DNA from: Dechloromonas sp. Dech2017
GTDB lineage: Bacteria > Pseudomonadota > Gammaproteobacteria > Burkholderiales > Rhodocyclaceae
DNA length: 64,000 nucleotides
Reading direction: 5' to 3'
Assembly (NCBI GenBank): GCA_009469585.1
Contig: SSXW01000012.1
Span: 42,459 to 106,458 of the forward strand
The notes beneath the pieces are model-generated. The model did not search any database. It was not told the DNA's origin and saw nothing but the letters and a program-made list of their open reading frames with translations. Both the position numbers and the translations under genes were made by a program. Numbering within the stretch: the first letter of the stretch is position 1; every line of letters starts with the position of its first letter. Below, piece after piece: positions 43,843-53,283 of the stretch.

Positions 43843-45138
43843 ATGTCAGTGCAAGCGCTTTACGCCCAGAAACGCATGGCGGCGGCCGATGCCATTCGCG
43901 TCATCAAGAACGGCGACACCATCGTCGTCCCGACCGCCGTCGGCGAGCCGCCCAGCCTGCTGACGGCGCTCTCCGAAGCGCGCCGGGATTTCCGCGGGGT
44001 GCAGGTGTCGCAGATCCTGGCCGTCCGCAAATTCGGCTACATCGATCCGGAAACTGTAGACCACGTCCGCCACACCGCCTACTTCTACAGCGGCGCGACG
44101 CGGGCCGGGGCCAAGGAGGGCTGGGTCGATTTCATCCCCTCCTATTTCTCCGAAATGCCGGCCCTGATCGGCCGCAGCCTGATGCCGGCCGACGTCGTGT
44201 TCACCATGGCCTCGCCGATGGACGAGCACGGCTTCTTCTCGCTCGGCCTGGCCGCCGACTACACCATGGCGGCCATTGAGCGGGCCCGCGTCGTCGTCCT
44301 CGAGGTCAATCCCAACGTGCCCTTCGCCAACGGCGACTGCCACATCCACGTCTCGCAGGTCGCCGCGCTGTGCGAGAGCGAGGAGCCCATCCTCGAGGTC
44401 GGCCTGCCCAAGATCGGCCCGGTCCAGGAAGCGATCGGCAAGTACGTCGCCGACATGATCCCCGACGGCGCCACGCTGCAGATCGGCTACGGCGGCATCC
44501 CCGACGCCGTGGTCATGCAGCTGACCGACAAACGCGACCTCGGCGTGCACACCGAAATGGTCGGTGACGGCATCATGAGCTTGGTCGAGGCTGGCGTCGT
44601 CACCAACCGCAAGAAGAACTACCACCACGGCAAGATGCTGGCCACCTTCGCGCTCGGCTCGAAGAAGCTCTACCAGTTCATGCACCGCAACCCGGCCCTC
44701 GAAATGCACCCGGTCGATTTCACCAACGACCCCTACCTGGCTGGCAAGAACGACAACCTGCATGCCATCAACGCCACCATGCAGATCGATTTCCTCGGCC
44801 AGTGCGGCTCGGAAAGCCTGGGGCCGGTTCCCTACTCGGGCACCGGCGGCCAGGCCGATTTCGTCCGTGCCGCCAACCGCTCGAATGGCGGCAAGGCCTT
44901 CATCGTGCTGCCGTCGACGGCCAAGGACGACACCATCTCGCGCATCGTGCCGACGCTGTGCCCGGGTACCCATGTGACGACCAGCAAGAACGACATCAAC
45001 TACGTCGTCACCGAGTACGGCGTCGCCCAGTTGCGCGGCAAGACCGCCCGCCAGCGGGCCGAAGCGCTGATCGGCATCGCCCACCCGGATTTCCGCGGCG
45101 AATTGCGGGCCGCGGCCCGGAAATTGAAGCTGCTGTAG
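43843..45138 (+). CDS. Acetyl-CoA hydrolase/transferase family protein
   Basis: 431 residues of the Cat1/4-hydroxybutyrate-CoA-transferase family. Two halves are seen: N-terminal AcetylCoA_hydro (about 8-190, with VVLEVNPNVPFA) and C-terminal AcetylCoA_hyd_C with IGYGGIPDAVV and the HTEM segment containing the probable catalytic Glu (about 240). Ends with a normal C-terminus around FRGELRAAARKL. It moves CoA between acetyl-CoA or other acyl-CoAs and carboxylates. A GAGGGG RBS precedes the ATG. Confidence 0.9.
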   Translation: MSVQALYAQKRMAAADAIRVIKNGDTIVVPTAVGEPPSLLTALSEARRDFRGVQVSQILAVRKFGYIDPETVDHVRHTAYFYSGATRAGAKEGWVDFIPSYFSEMPALIGRSLMPADVVFTMASPMDEHGFFSLGLAADYTMAAIERARVVVLEVNPNVPFANGDCHIHVSQVAALCESEEPILEVGLPKIGPVQEAIGKYVADMIPDGATLQIGYGGIPDAVVMQLTDKRDLGVHTEMVGDGIMSLVEAGVVTNRKKNYHHGKMLATFALGSKKLYQFMHRNPALEMHPVDFTNDPYLAGKNDNLHAINATMQIDFLGQCGSESLGPVPYSGTGGQADFVRAANRSNGGKAFIVLPSTAKDDTISRIVPTLCPGTHVTTSKNDINYVVTEYGVAQLRGKTARQRAEALIGIAHPDFRGELRAAARKLKLL

Positions 45139-45229
45139 GCGGCGCTTACAAACTGTAGCAATTTTGTTGGCCAGCCTTGCCGATAATTGGCTATCTTGAA
45201 ATTGCGTTGTCGGCAGATCGGGTTTGGCC

Positions 45230-45568
45230 ATGAAATTGCAGAAAATCATCCTCATCGTGCTGGCGCTGGTGCTTGCCGGCGTCGGCAGCAGCAGCGCCTG
45301 GGCGCATGGGTCGCGGGCCCGGGTCGGGGTCGTCATCGGTGGCCCGCTGTGGTGGGGGGGCTGGGGCTATCCGCCGCCCTACTACGGTCCGCCGCAGGTC
45401 GTCGTGGTGCCGCCGCCGCAGCCCACCGTCTATATCGAGCAGGCCCAGCCGGCCGCCCCGGCCGGCCAGCAGTACTGGCACTATTGCCCAAGCGCCAAGG
45501 GCTACTACCCCTACGTCAGGGAGTGCCCGGAGGCGTGGCAGAAGGTCCTGCCGCAACCGGAGAATTGA
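45230..45568 (+). CDS. Small exported Pro-rich protein
   Basis: 112 residues with a signal peptide ending near AWA-HGS. The mature part has Gly/Trp/Pro/Tyr-rich sequence (GWGYPPPYYGPP), then YWHYCPSAKGYYPYVRECPEAW, a motif common in small betaproteobacterial envelope proteins (two Cys, possible disulfide; quoted over its key residues). Function unknown. Its TGA overlaps the next ATG. Confidence 0.8.
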   Translation: MKLQKIILIVLALVLAGVGSSSAWAHGSRARVGVVIGGPLWWGGWGYPPPYYGPPQVVVVPPPQPTVYIEQAQPAAPAGQQYWHYCPSAKGYYPYVRECPEAWQKVLPQPEN

Positions 45569-46110
45569 TGATGAGCCGCAATCCAACCTTGTTCCGCCGG
45601 CTGGGGCTGGCCGGTGCCGCGCTGACCCTGGCCGCGTGCACGGTGATGCCGACCGGGCCGAGCGTCATGGTCCTGCCGGGAACCGGCCAGAGCTTCGACC
45701 GTTTCCGCTTCGACGATGCCGATTGCCGGCAGTACGCCTACGTCCAGGTCGGCGGCAAGACGGCGGCGACTTCCGCCCGCGAATCGGCGGTGACCAGCGC
45801 CGCGGTCGGCACCGCGGTCGGCGCGCTGGCCGGCGCGGCGATCGGCGGCAACAGCCAGGGTGCCGCGGTTGGTGCCGGGGCCGGCCTGCTGATGGGCAGC
45901 GCCGTCGGTTCCGATACAGCGCGCGCTTCCGGCGTCGGCTCGCAGCGCCAGTACGACAACGCCTACATCCAGTGCATGTACAGCAAGGGGCATCGGGTGC
46001 CGGTGCCGGCCAACATGAGCTATTCGGCGCCGGTGCGCGCCCAGGAGGCGGGCATTCCGCCGCCGCCGCCGGGATCGCCGCCACCGCCGCCGCCAGCCGC
46101 CGGCCGGTAA
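45568..46110 (+). CDS. Glycine-zipper outer-membrane lipoprotein
   Basis: 180 residues. The signal peptide ends in a lipobox LAAC (about residue 24). A glycine-zipper 2TM-like region (about 70-110: AVGTAVGALAGAAIGG, AAVGAGAGLLMGSAVG) follows, and the tail is Pro-rich (PPPPPG). Such lipoproteins span or insert in the outer membrane. Two in-frame ATGs exist (45568 and 45571); the first overlaps the previous stop. A strong terminator follows 3 bp after the stop. Confidence 0.85.
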   Translation: MMSRNPTLFRRLGLAGAALTLAACTVMPTGPSVMVLPGTGQSFDRFRFDDADCRQYAYVQVGGKTAATSARESAVTSAAVGTAVGALAGAAIGGNSQGAAVGAGAGLLMGSAVGSDTARASGVGSQRQYDNAYIQCMYSKGHRVPVPANMSYSAPVRAQEAGIPPPPPGSPPPPPPAAGR

Positions 46111-46112
46111 AC

Positions 46113-46147
46113 GAAAAATCCCCGGGCCGCGCCCCGGGGATTTTGTT
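46113..46147 (+). terminator. Rho-independent terminator
   Basis: AAAAATCCCCGGG paired with CCCGGGGATTTT, then further T residues; the T-run merges with repeat copy 10. It probably works in both directions for the convergent lipoprotein and lipA genes. Confidence 0.85.
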
Positions 46148-46174
46148 TTTCGGCCTTTTTTTCCGTCGACCGCA
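46145..46174 (+). repeat. Dispersed GTCGAC-core repeat, copy 10
   Basis: TTTTTCGGCC, T7 and CCGTCGACCGCAG. It lies directly after the terminator, between convergent lipoprotein and lipA stops. Confidence 0.9.
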
Positions 46175-46201
46175 GCGATGGCGTGGCCGGTCGATGCTGG
46201 C

Positions 46202-47167
46202 TCAGGCGACGCCGGCGCTGTGCGCCTGCTGGTCGGCCCAGTAGCTGGAGCGGACCATGGGGGCGCAGGCGGCGCCGGAAAAGCCCATTTTGAGCGCTTC
46301 CGTCTCGAACATCTTGAAGGTGTCGGGATGGACGTAGCGGCTGACCGGCAGATGGTGGCCGGAGGGGGCGAGGTACTGGCCGATGGTCAGCATCTCGACG
46401 TCGTGGGCGCGCAGGTCGCGCATCACCTCGAGGATTTCCTCGTCGGTCTCGCCCAGCCCGACCATCAGGCCGGACTTGGTCTTGACCTCGGGGTAGCGCG
46501 CCTTGAAGTCCTTCATCAGCTTCAGCGAGTGGGCGTAGTCGGCGCCCGGCCGGGCCTGCTTGTAGAGGCGGGGCACGGTTTCCATGTTGTGGTTGAGGAC
46601 GTCGGGCAGGGCCTGGCCAAGAATCTCGATGGCCAGGTCGAGGCGGCCGCGGAAGTCGGGGACCAGCGTCTCGATGGTGGTCTTCGGCGAGGCGGCGCGC
46701 ACGGCGCTGACCACATCGACGAAGTGCTGGGCGCCGCCGTCGCGCAGGTCGTCGCGGTCGACGCTGGTGATCACGACGTACTGCAGTTTCAGCGAGGAGA
46801 CCGAGTCGGCCAGCTCGGCCGGCTCGTTCGGGTTGGGCGGCAGCGGCTGGCCGTGGCCGACGTCGCAGAACGGGCAGCGCCGCGTGCAGATGTCGCCGAG
46901 GATCATGAAGGTCGCCGTGCCGCGCCCGAAGCATTCGCCGATGTTGGGGCAGGCGGCTTCTTCGCAGACGGTGTGCAGCTTCTTCTCGCGCAGCATGGTC
47001 TTGATTTCGCCGAAGCGGCCGGCGCTGTTGCCGGCCTTGACGCGGATCCACTCGGGCTTGCGCAGCGGCGTATCGACGGGAACGATCTTGATCGGGATGC
47101 GCGCCGTTTTCAGTTCGCCTTTTTGCTTGACGCCTTTTTGTTTCACGCTTGCTTGGTTGTCAGCCAT
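46202..47167 (-). CDS. lipA: Lipoyl synthase
   Basis: 321 residues. Both iron-sulfur sites are complete: auxiliary cluster Cys68, Cys73, Cys79 ([14 protein letters not shown]) and radical-SAM cluster Cys94, Cys98, Cys101 (CTRRCPFC). It inserts sulfur at C6 and C8 of octanoyl groups on lipoyl domains. The Lys/Gln-rich first 22 residues are a non-conserved extension. It overlaps lipB by 8 bp and ends the dacC-dat-ybeD-lipB-lipA row. Confidence 0.96.
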   Translation of the reverse strand: MADNQASVKQKGVKQKGELKTARIPIKIVPVDTPLRKPEWIRVKAGNSAGRFGEIKTMLREKKLHTVCEEAACPNIGECFGRGTATFMILGDICTRRCPFCDVGHGQPLPPNPNEPAELADSVSSLKLQYVVITSVDRDDLRDGGAQHFVDVVSAVRAASPKTTIETLVPDFRGRLDLAIEILGQALPDVLNHNMETVPRLYKQARPGADYAHSLKLMKDFKARYPEVKTKSGLMVGLGETDEEILEVMRDLRAHDVEMLTIGQYLAPSGHHLPVSRYVHPDTFKMFETEALKMGFSGAACAPMVRSSYWADQQAHSAGVA

Positions 47168-47777
47168 GTTGTTTGTCCAGTTGCTGCAGCAGGTGTTGTG
47201 AGAGTCGCTCGCCCGCCTCGTGAGCGGTGAGCGGAATGTTCAGGTCCTTGGTCTGGATGACCTCGAGGCCAGCATAGCCGCAGGGGTTGATCGCGGCAAA
47301 GGGGGAAAGATCCATATCGACATTGAGCGACACGCCGTGGTAGCTGCAGCCGTTGCGGATGCGCAGGCCGAGGGCGGCAACCTTGGCGGGGCCGACGTAG
47401 ACGCCGGGGGCGCCGTCGCGCCGCTCGGCAGTAACGTCGTAGGCCGCGAGCAGGTCGATGACCGCCTGCTCGATGGCGCTGACCAGTTCGCGCACCTTGA
47501 TCTTCAGGCGGGGCAGGTCGAGCAGCAGGTAGATCACCACCTGGCCGGGGCCGTGGTAGGTGACCTGGCCGCCGCGGTCGATGTTGACGACGGGGATGCC
47601 GACATCGCGCAGGATGTGCTCCGGCTTGCCGGCCTGGCCCAGGGTATAGACCGGCGGGTGCTCGACGATCCACAGTTCGTCCGGCGTTTCGGCCGTGCGC
47701 GCGGCGGTGAAGTCCTGCATGGCCTGGAAGGTCGGCGCGTAGTCGACGCGGCCCAGCCGTTTGACGACGATGTTCAC
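47160..47777 (-). CDS. lipB: Octanoyltransferase
   Basis: 205 residues. The catalytic Cys is in INPCGYAGL (about 167) and the essential Lys in [12 protein letters not shown] (about 135); [12 protein letters not shown] (about 70) is the family signature. LipB transfers octanoyl groups from acyl-carrier protein to lipoyl domains, the substrate for LipA. Its start is 2 bp after the ybeD-like stop, so translation is coupled. Confidence 0.96.
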   Translation of the reverse strand: MNIVVKRLGRVDYAPTFQAMQDFTAARTAETPDELWIVEHPPVYTLGQAGKPEHILRDVGIPVVNIDRGGQVTYHGPGQVVIYLLLDLPRLKIKVRELVSAIEQAVIDLLAAYDVTAERRDGAPGVYVGPAKVAALGLRIRNGCSYHGVSLNVDMDLSPFAAINPCGYAGLEVIQTKDLNIPLTAHEAGERLSQHLLQQLDKQHG

Positions 47778-47778
47778 C

Positions 47779-48048
47779 TCAGAGCACGACCTTGACGAGC
47801 GGATGCGAGGTCAGATCGGTGTACAGCGCGTCGAGCTGCGGCTTGGAGGTGGCGACCACGGTGCACGTCAGGCTGAGGTAGTTGCCGCCCGAGCTGGCGC
47901 GCATTTCCATGGTCGCCCCGTCGAAATCGGGGGCGTGGCGGGTGACGATGGCGAGCACGGCCTGGGCGAACTCGTCGTGCGCCTTGCCCATGATCTTCAG
48001 GGGAAAGTCGCAGGGAAACTCGAGCAGGGTGTCCTTGTACGAAGCCAT
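47779..48048 (-). CDS. ybeD: YbeD-family (DUF493) protein
   Basis: 89 residues, the normal length, with [11 protein letters not shown] at the start and the ACT-like fold pattern ([20 protein letters not shown]). Found next to lipB in many proteobacteria; its function is not established, though regulation of lipoate formation is suspected. It sits between dat (1 bp away) and lipB. Confidence 0.93.
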   Translation of the reverse strand: MASYKDTLLEFPCDFPLKIMGKAHDEFAQAVLAIVTRHAPDFDGATMEMRASSGGNYLSLTCTVVATSKPQLDALYTDLTSHPLVKVVL

Positions 48049-48049
48049 C

Positions 48050-48925
48050 TCAGCCTTTGCGCATCACGTTGTTCTTGAAATCCTGGTACCACTGCCACAT
48101 CTGCCCGGCCAGCGGACCGGGGCTGCCGGTGCCGACCGGCTGGCCGTCGAGCGTCGTGATGGCGAGGATTTCCTTGGTCGAAGAGGTCATCCAGACCTCG
48201 TCGGCGCGGCGAAGTTCCGTTTCTGCGATTTCGCCGATTTTTACCGGTAGACCGTGGGCATCGGCCAGTTCGAGCACCACGTCGTAGGTGATGCCGGGCA
48301 GCATCAGCCGGCTCTTCGGCGGGGCGAGCAGGATGCCGTCGCTGACCAGGAAGATGTTGGAGGCGGCGCCTTCCTTCATCACCCCGTCGCGGATCAGGAT
48401 GGCTTCGGCGCAGCCCTGGTCCACGGCCTGCTGGCGGGCCAGCACGTTGGCCAGCAGGGAAATCACCTTGAGGTCGCAGCGCGCCCAGCGCAGGTCGGGC
48501 ACGGTGATCGCCGCCACCCCGGTGGCCCGCACGGCGGCCGGCGTGGTGACCAGCGGCGAGGCGAAGGCGAAGGCGGTCGGCCGCACACCGGCCGGCGGGA
48601 AGGCATGGTCGCGCTTGTCATCGGCGCCGCGCGTCACCTGCAGGTAGATCGACTGGTCGTCCCAGGGGGCGCTGGCGACCAGTTCGCCGACCACCGCCTG
48701 CCAGCCGTCGACGTCCAGCGGATTGCCCAGCCGGACGCCGTCCAGCGTCGCCTGCAGGCGGGCCAGGTGCTGGTCGAGGCGGAAGGCCTGGCGCGAATAG
48801 ACCGGGATCACCTCGTACACCCCGTCGCCGTACAGGAAACCGCGGTCGAGCGGCGAAATGCCGGCCTCGGCCAGCGGCAGGAAGCGGCCGTTGAGATAGA
48901 CGGGATCGGCGACGTAGGGGGTCAT
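48050..48925 (-). CDS. dat: D-amino-acid transaminase (class IV PLP)
   Basis: 291 residues. Class IV features: DRGFLYGDGVYEV (about 25-37), the PLP Lys in CDLKVISLLANVLARQ (about 148), and the MTSSTKEI segment. The enzyme swaps amino groups between D-amino acids and keto acids, feeding D-Ala/D-Glu for cell wall, consistent with dacC upstream. Degenerate repeat copy 14 is in frame at HGLPVKIGEIAE. Branched-chain aminotransferase is the main alternative. Confidence 0.88.
   Translation of the reverse strand: MTPYVADPVYLNGRFLPLAEAGISPLDRGFLYGDGVYEVIPVYSRQAFRLDQHLARLQATLDGVRLGNPLDVDGWQAVVGELVASAPWDDQSIYLQVTRGADDKRDHAFPPAGVRPTAFAFASPLVTTPAAVRATGVAAITVPDLRWARCDLKVISLLANVLARQQAVDQGCAEAILIRDGVMKEGAASNIFLVSDGILLAPPKSRLMLPGITYDVVLELADAHGLPVKIGEIAETELRRADEVWMTSSTKEILAITTLDGQPVGTGSPGPLAGQMWQWYQDFKNNVMRKG
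48227..48257 (+). repeat. Dispersed GTCGAC-core repeat, copy 14 (degenerate)
   Basis: GATTTCGCCGA, T5, ACCGGTAGACCGTGG. About three quarters identical to the best copies. In frame and antisense within dat; could be chance. Confidence 0.45.
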
Positions 48926-48943
48926 CGGTTCAGGCGAAGGCGC

Positions 48944-50083
48944 TCAGGCAAACCACAGGCGGATGGTGTCTAGGATGCGGATGAAGATGTTGCCGAGCGG
49001 CACATTTTCAAGAGCCGTCACCGGGTAGTCGTTGTAGGGCTTGCCGTCGATACTCACCTTCAGCGTGCCGATCGTCTGGCCGACCTCGATGGGGGCGATC
49101 AGGCGTGGCTCGGCGACGAATTCGGTCTTCACCTTGTCGGCGTAGCCCTTGGGAACGACGACGCCGAGGTCGCTGGCGAAACCGGCCTTGACCTCGCGTT
49201 CGGCGCCCTTCCAGACGCGCAGGCTGGCCACCGGCTGGCGGGCGGCGTGCAGCGTCACCGCGTCGTAGGAAATGTAGCCCCAGTTGAGCAGCTTCTGCGA
49301 TTCGCTGGCCCGGGCGCTGTCGGAGGCCGTGCCGAGCACCACCGAAAGCATCCGGCGCTTGTCGCGCAGAGCCGAGGAGATCAGGCAATAGCCGGCCGCC
49401 TCGGTGTGGCCGGTCTTGACGCCATCGACGCTGGGGTCGATGAAGAGCAGGCGGTTGCGGTTGGGCTGGGTGATGTTGTTGTAGCGGAATTCCTTCATCG
49501 AGTAATACTTGCCGTACTCCTCGGGAAAATCGCGGATCAGCGCCGAGGCGAGCAGCGACAGGTCGCGCGCCGTGGTGTACAGCTGCGGATCGGGCAGGCC
49601 GGTCGAGTTGGTGAAGTGGCTGTTGGTCATGCCCAGGCGCTGCGCTTCGCGGTTCATCATCTGGGCGAAATTCTCCTCGCTGCCGGCGATGCCTTCGGCC
49701 AGCGTGACGCAGGCGTCGTTGCCGGACTGCACGATCATGCCCTTGATCAGGTCCTCGACCGGCACGGCGGTGTCGACCCGGACGAACATCTTGGAACCGC
49801 CGGTGCGCCAGGCCTTTTCGGAAACCGGCAGGGGCTGGTCGAGACCGATGGTCTTCTGGCGGAGGGCCGAGAAGGTCAGGTAGGCCGTCATCAGCTTGGT
49901 CAGCGAGGCGGGTTCCAGGCGCTCGTCGGGGTTCTCGGTGGTCAGCACCTGGTTGGTGCCCATTTCGAGCAGCAGCCACGACTTGGCGGCGAGGGACGGC
50001 GGTACCGGCAATTGCTGGGCCGCGGCAGGAAGGGCGACGGCCAGGCCGAGAAGAATCAACAGGCTCTTGCGGAAAAACGACAT
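48944..50083 (-). CDS. dacC: D-alanyl-D-alanine carboxypeptidase (PBP5/6 type)
   Basis: 379 residues. Signal peptide 1-22 (ending AAAQQ). Active-site motifs: Ser60-Leu-Thr-Lys63, Ser120-Gly-Asn122, and KTG in DGVKTGHTEAAGYC. The C-terminal PBP5-C domain ends with an amphipathic anchor (GNIFIRILDTIRLWF). It trims the terminal D-Ala of peptidoglycan pentapeptides in the periplasm. First gene of this minus-strand row; dat follows 18 bp downstream. Confidence 0.94.
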   Translation of the reverse strand: MSFFRKSLLILLGLAVALPAAAQQLPVPPSLAAKSWLLLEMGTNQVLTTENPDERLEPASLTKLMTAYLTFSALRQKTIGLDQPLPVSEKAWRTGGSKMFVRVDTAVPVEDLIKGMIVQSGNDACVTLAEGIAGSEENFAQMMNREAQRLGMTNSHFTNSTGLPDPQLYTTARDLSLLASALIRDFPEEYGKYYSMKEFRYNNITQPNRNRLLFIDPSVDGVKTGHTEAAGYCLISSALRDKRRMLSVVLGTASDSARASESQKLLNWGYISYDAVTLHAARQPVASLRVWKGAEREVKAGFASDLGVVVPKGYADKVKTEFVAEPRLIAPIEVGQTIGTLKVSIDGKPYNDYPVTALENVPLGNIFIRILDTIRLWFA

Positions 50084-50118
50084 GGTTTTTGACTTTGTTG
50101 GGTGTTGGGGGTGGTCAA

Positions 50119-51033
50119 TTATACCCCCGGCGTCATTGCGGGCTGGTCAGCGCTTGTTGCGGTGCACAAGGCCTCGACCGCCGGGTGGCGGATGCGCCGC
50201 TCGTTGGAAATGGCGTAGATCTGCTCGCTGACCCCGTCCATGGCGCCCAGCGCCCGCGCCTCGAGCTGGCTGGCTACCTGCTCGGTGAGGGCGAGCGGGG
50301 CCGGAAAGATGCCCAGGCCGCCGCGGCCGAAGGTATTGAGCAGGGCGCTGTCCTCGAATTCGCCGACGATTTTCGGGCGCAGGCCGGTGTGTTCCAGCCA
50401 GCGGTCGATGCGGCCGCGCAGCGCGTTGTGGCGGGTGGGCAGCAGCATCGGCGCGCCATCCAGGCTGAGCGGGAAACCGGGGCCGTAGCGCTCGGCCAGG
50501 TCGGCCGTGGCAAAGAGGCCGGTGGCGAAATCGCCGAGCCGGCTGCTGAACACCTTCAGGTTGCCGCCGACCGGCGCCGCACGGTCGGTCAGCACGACGT
50601 CGAGGCGGTGCAGGGCGAGGTCGGCGAGCAGGGTTTCGAACTCGCCCTCGTCGCAGATCAGCCGCACGTCGCTGGGCATGGCGGTGACCTTGGTCAACAG
50701 TTGGTAGGCGAGTAGTTTGGGGATGCCGTCGGAAATTCCGGCGCGCAGGCGCAGCGTCGATTCGCTGTCGCTGTGCTGTACGGCGTCGACCAGCGCCTCG
50801 CCGAGCTGGAAGATCTGGTCGGCGTAGCCGAGGGCAACCCGGCCCGCCTCGCTGATCACCAGACCACGGCCCTGGCTGTTGAACAGCGCCTTACCGAGCT
50901 GGCGTTCGAGCAGCGACAACTGGCCGCTGATCGTCTGCACGGCGACACCGAGCCGCTCGGCGGCCCGGGTGATGCTGCCCTCCTGGGCGACCACCCAGAA
51001 GTAGTGGAGATGTTTGTAATTAAGTGAGGCCAT
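50119..51033 (-). CDS. nhaR: LysR-family regulator NhaR
   Basis: 304 residues. The N-terminal HTH reads HLHYFWVVAQEGSITRAAER and AVQTISGQLSLLERQLG, matching NhaR of proteobacteria. The effector domain follows to residue 300. NhaR activates sodium/proton antiporter genes in response to Na+; no nhaA is nearby, but the mrp operon is in the same window 46 kb away. Divergent from htpX, 103 bp apart; the gap is AT-rich and probably holds both promoters. Confidence 0.9.
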   Translation of the reverse strand: MASLNYKHLHYFWVVAQEGSITRAAERLGVAVQTISGQLSLLERQLGKALFNSQGRGLVISEAGRVALGYADQIFQLGEALVDAVQHSDSESTLRLRAGISDGIPKLLAYQLLTKVTAMPSDVRLICDEGEFETLLADLALHRLDVVLTDRAAPVGGNLKVFSSRLGDFATGLFATADLAERYGPGFPLSLDGAPMLLPTRHNALRGRIDRWLEHTGLRPKIVGEFEDSALLNTFGRGGLGIFPAPLALTEQVASQLEARALGAMDGVSEQIYAISNERRIRHPAVEALCTATSADQPAMTPGV

Positions 51034-51136
51034 GGCGTTCCGCAGAAAAAATCGAAGTGATATTCAATTTTGCTCCTGTTATTCGGTTTGATGCAATGCA
51101 ATATCATCGCGCCGTTTCTCTATCGAGGAGTTTCCC

Positions 51137-52015
51137 ATGAAACGCGTCATCCTTTTTCTCGCCACCAACCTCGCCGTCATGCTGGTGCTCAGCGTCGCCA
51201 CCAGCCTGCTCGGGGTCAACAAGTTCCTGACCGCCAACGGCCTCGATGTCGGCATGCTGTTCGCCTTCGCCGCGGTGATCGGCTTCGGCGGCGCCTTCAT
51301 CTCGCTGCTCATGTCGAAGACCATGGCCAAGTGGTCCACCGGGGCGCGGGTCATCGAGTCGCCGAGTTCCTCGACCGAAATGTGGCTGGTCGACACCGTC
51401 GCCAAGCTGGCCAAGCGCGCCAACCTGCCGATGCCGGAAGTCGCCATCTACGACGGCGAGCCGAACGCCTTCGCCACCGGCGCCACCAAGAACAGCTCGC
51501 TGGTCGCCGTGTCCACCGGCCTGCTGCAAAGCATGACGCGTGACGAAGCCGAAGCCGTGCTGGCCCACGAAGTCGCCCACATCGCCAACGGCGACATGGT
51601 GACGCTGACCCTGATCCAGGGCGTGGTCAATACCTTCGTCGTCTTCCTGTCGCGTATCGTCGGCTACCTCGTGGACGGCTTCCTGCGCCGCGGCGACAGC
51701 GAAAACAGCGGCCCCGGCATCGGCTACATGGTGACCAGCCTGGTCTGCGAAATCGTCTTCGGCCTGCTCGCTAGCATCATCGTTGCCTGGTTCTCGCGCC
51801 AGCGCGAATTCCGCGCCGATGCCGGGGCGGCTGGCCTGATGGGCAGCGCCGTCCCGATGCAGAACGCGCTGCGCCGCCTGGGCAACCTGCATACCGAGCC
51901 GCTGCCGCAGAACATGGCGGCCTCCGGCATCGCCGGCGGCAAGGGCGGCTTCATGGCCCTGTTCGCCACCCACCCGCCGCTCGAAGAGCGCATCGCCGCA
52001 CTGGGAGGGCGTTGA
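51137..52015 (+). CDS. htpX: Zinc metalloprotease HtpX
   Basis: 292 residues. Two N-terminal helices, then the M48 zinc motif HEVAH at 144-148 with the third ligand Glu in [11 protein letters not shown], and two more helices (about 160-180 and 195-215). HtpX is an inner-membrane protease for misfolded membrane proteins. It has GAGGAG as RBS. The efflux operon starts 32 bp downstream, so read-through is possible. Confidence 0.96.
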   Translation: MKRVILFLATNLAVMLVLSVATSLLGVNKFLTANGLDVGMLFAFAAVIGFGGAFISLLMSKTMAKWSTGARVIESPSSSTEMWLVDTVAKLAKRANLPMPEVAIYDGEPNAFATGATKNSSLVAVSTGLLQSMTRDEAEAVLAHEVAHIANGDMVTLTLIQGVVNTFVVFLSRIVGYLVDGFLRRGDSENSGPGIGYMVTSLVCEIVFGLLASIIVAWFSRQREFRADAGAAGLMGSAVPMQNALRRLGNLHTEPLPQNMAASGIAGGKGGFMALFATHPPLEERIAALGGR

Positions 52016-52047
52016 TCGCGCCAGCCCACGGCCCGCGAGTCACCATC

Positions 52048-53283
52048 ATGCAAGCGATCAAAGCCCTGCTTTTCCTGAGCGGACTGGGCGCCACCCTGGC
52101 GGTGGCCCAGCCCGAATACGACCTGGCCCGGCTCGAGGATCTCGCCCTCGATTCCAGCCGGGCCGTGCTGGCCGCCCGCGAGCAGGTGCGGGCGGCCCGC
52201 TTCGCCGTCGATAGCGCCGGCGCCTTTCCCAATCCCGAGCTCGAGTACCAGGCCGGCACCGTCCGCTCGCGCGGCCCCGGCGGCAGCCCGGGCAACGCCC
52301 GCAGCACGACGCTGACCCAGCCGCTCGACATGCCGTGGCAGCGCACGCCGCGCATCGCCGCGGCCGAAGCCGGGCTGGCCGCGACGCGGGCCGGGGTCGC
52401 CGCCTTCGAGGCCGAGGCGCTGGCCCGCCTGCGCCTGCGCTACTACGACGTGCTGCGCCGCGAGGCCGAACTGAAGTACGCCCGCGAGGATGCCAGCCTG
52501 ATGGAGACGGTGCGTTCGCGCATCGCCCTCCGTGTCGAGACCGGCGAGGCGCCGCGCTTCGAGCTGATCAAGGCCGATGCCGAAATGCTCAATGCCCAGA
52601 AATCGGCCCAGGCCGCCGGCTTCCGCGTCGAGCAGGCGCGCTCGCAGCTGCGCCAGAGCGTCGGCCCCGCCCTGCCCGCCGAGTTCGTGCTGCGCGGCGA
52701 TCTCGGCGAAGTCCGCGAGCTGCCGTCCCGGCTGATCCTGCACGACGAGCTGGCGGTGGGCAACCCGGATCTGGTGCGCAGCCGCGCCGAACTGCAGCGC
52801 GCCGAACAGCAGCTGGCGGTCGAGCGCCGCCTGCGCTGGCCGGCGCTGGCCGTCAAGGCCAGCCTCGACGAAGATCCCGACAATCGCGTCAGCAAGGTCG
52901 GCGTGGTCGTCGCCATTCCCTTGTGGAACCGGCGCAGCGGTCCGGTCGGCGAGGCCGGCGCGCAGCTGGCGCGGGCCCGCCACGAACTGGCGGCGCAGGA
53001 GTTTTCGCTGGCCCAGCAGCTGGAGATCGCGCTGCAGCAGTACGACATCGCCGATTCGCAGGTGACGGCGCTGGAAGGCGGCATCGTCCGCCAGGCCGAG
53101 GCGGCGCTGAAAGTGGCGCAGGCCGCCTATCGCTTCGGCGAGCGCGGCTTCCTGGAAGTGGTCGATGCCCAGCGGGTGTACCGGGCGGCGCGCAGCGAGC
53201 TGATCGCGGCGCGCTACGAACTGGCGGCGGCCTGGGTGGAAATTGAACGATTGCGGGCAATCCCCGGAGAAAGAGAAAAATGA
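52048..53283 (+). CDS. TolC-family outer-membrane efflux protein (CzcC-like)
   Basis: 411 residues from the ATG at 52048, with a signal peptide ending at VAQ-PEY. Two OEP repeats of coiled-coil helices are seen. The length and sequence (LTQPLDMPWQRTPRIAAAEAGL) fit CzcC-type channels of metal RND pumps. Its TGA overlaps the next ATG. First gene of the tolC-MFP-RND-PII-like operon. Confidence 0.9.
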   Translation: MQAIKALLFLSGLGATLAVAQPEYDLARLEDLALDSSRAVLAAREQVRAARFAVDSAGAFPNPELEYQAGTVRSRGPGGSPGNARSTTLTQPLDMPWQRTPRIAAAEAGLAATRAGVAAFEAEALARLRLRYYDVLRREAELKYAREDASLMETVRSRIALRVETGEAPRFELIKADAEMLNAQKSAQAAGFRVEQARSQLRQSVGPALPAEFVLRGDLGEVRELPSRLILHDELAVGNPDLVRSRAELQRAEQQLAVERRLRWPALAVKASLDEDPDNRVSKVGVVVAIPLWNRRSGPVGEAGAQLARARHELAAQEFSLAQQLEIALQQYDIADSQVTALEGGIVRQAEAALKVAQAAYRFGERGFLEVVDAQRVYRAARSELIAARYELAAAWVEIERLRAIPGEREK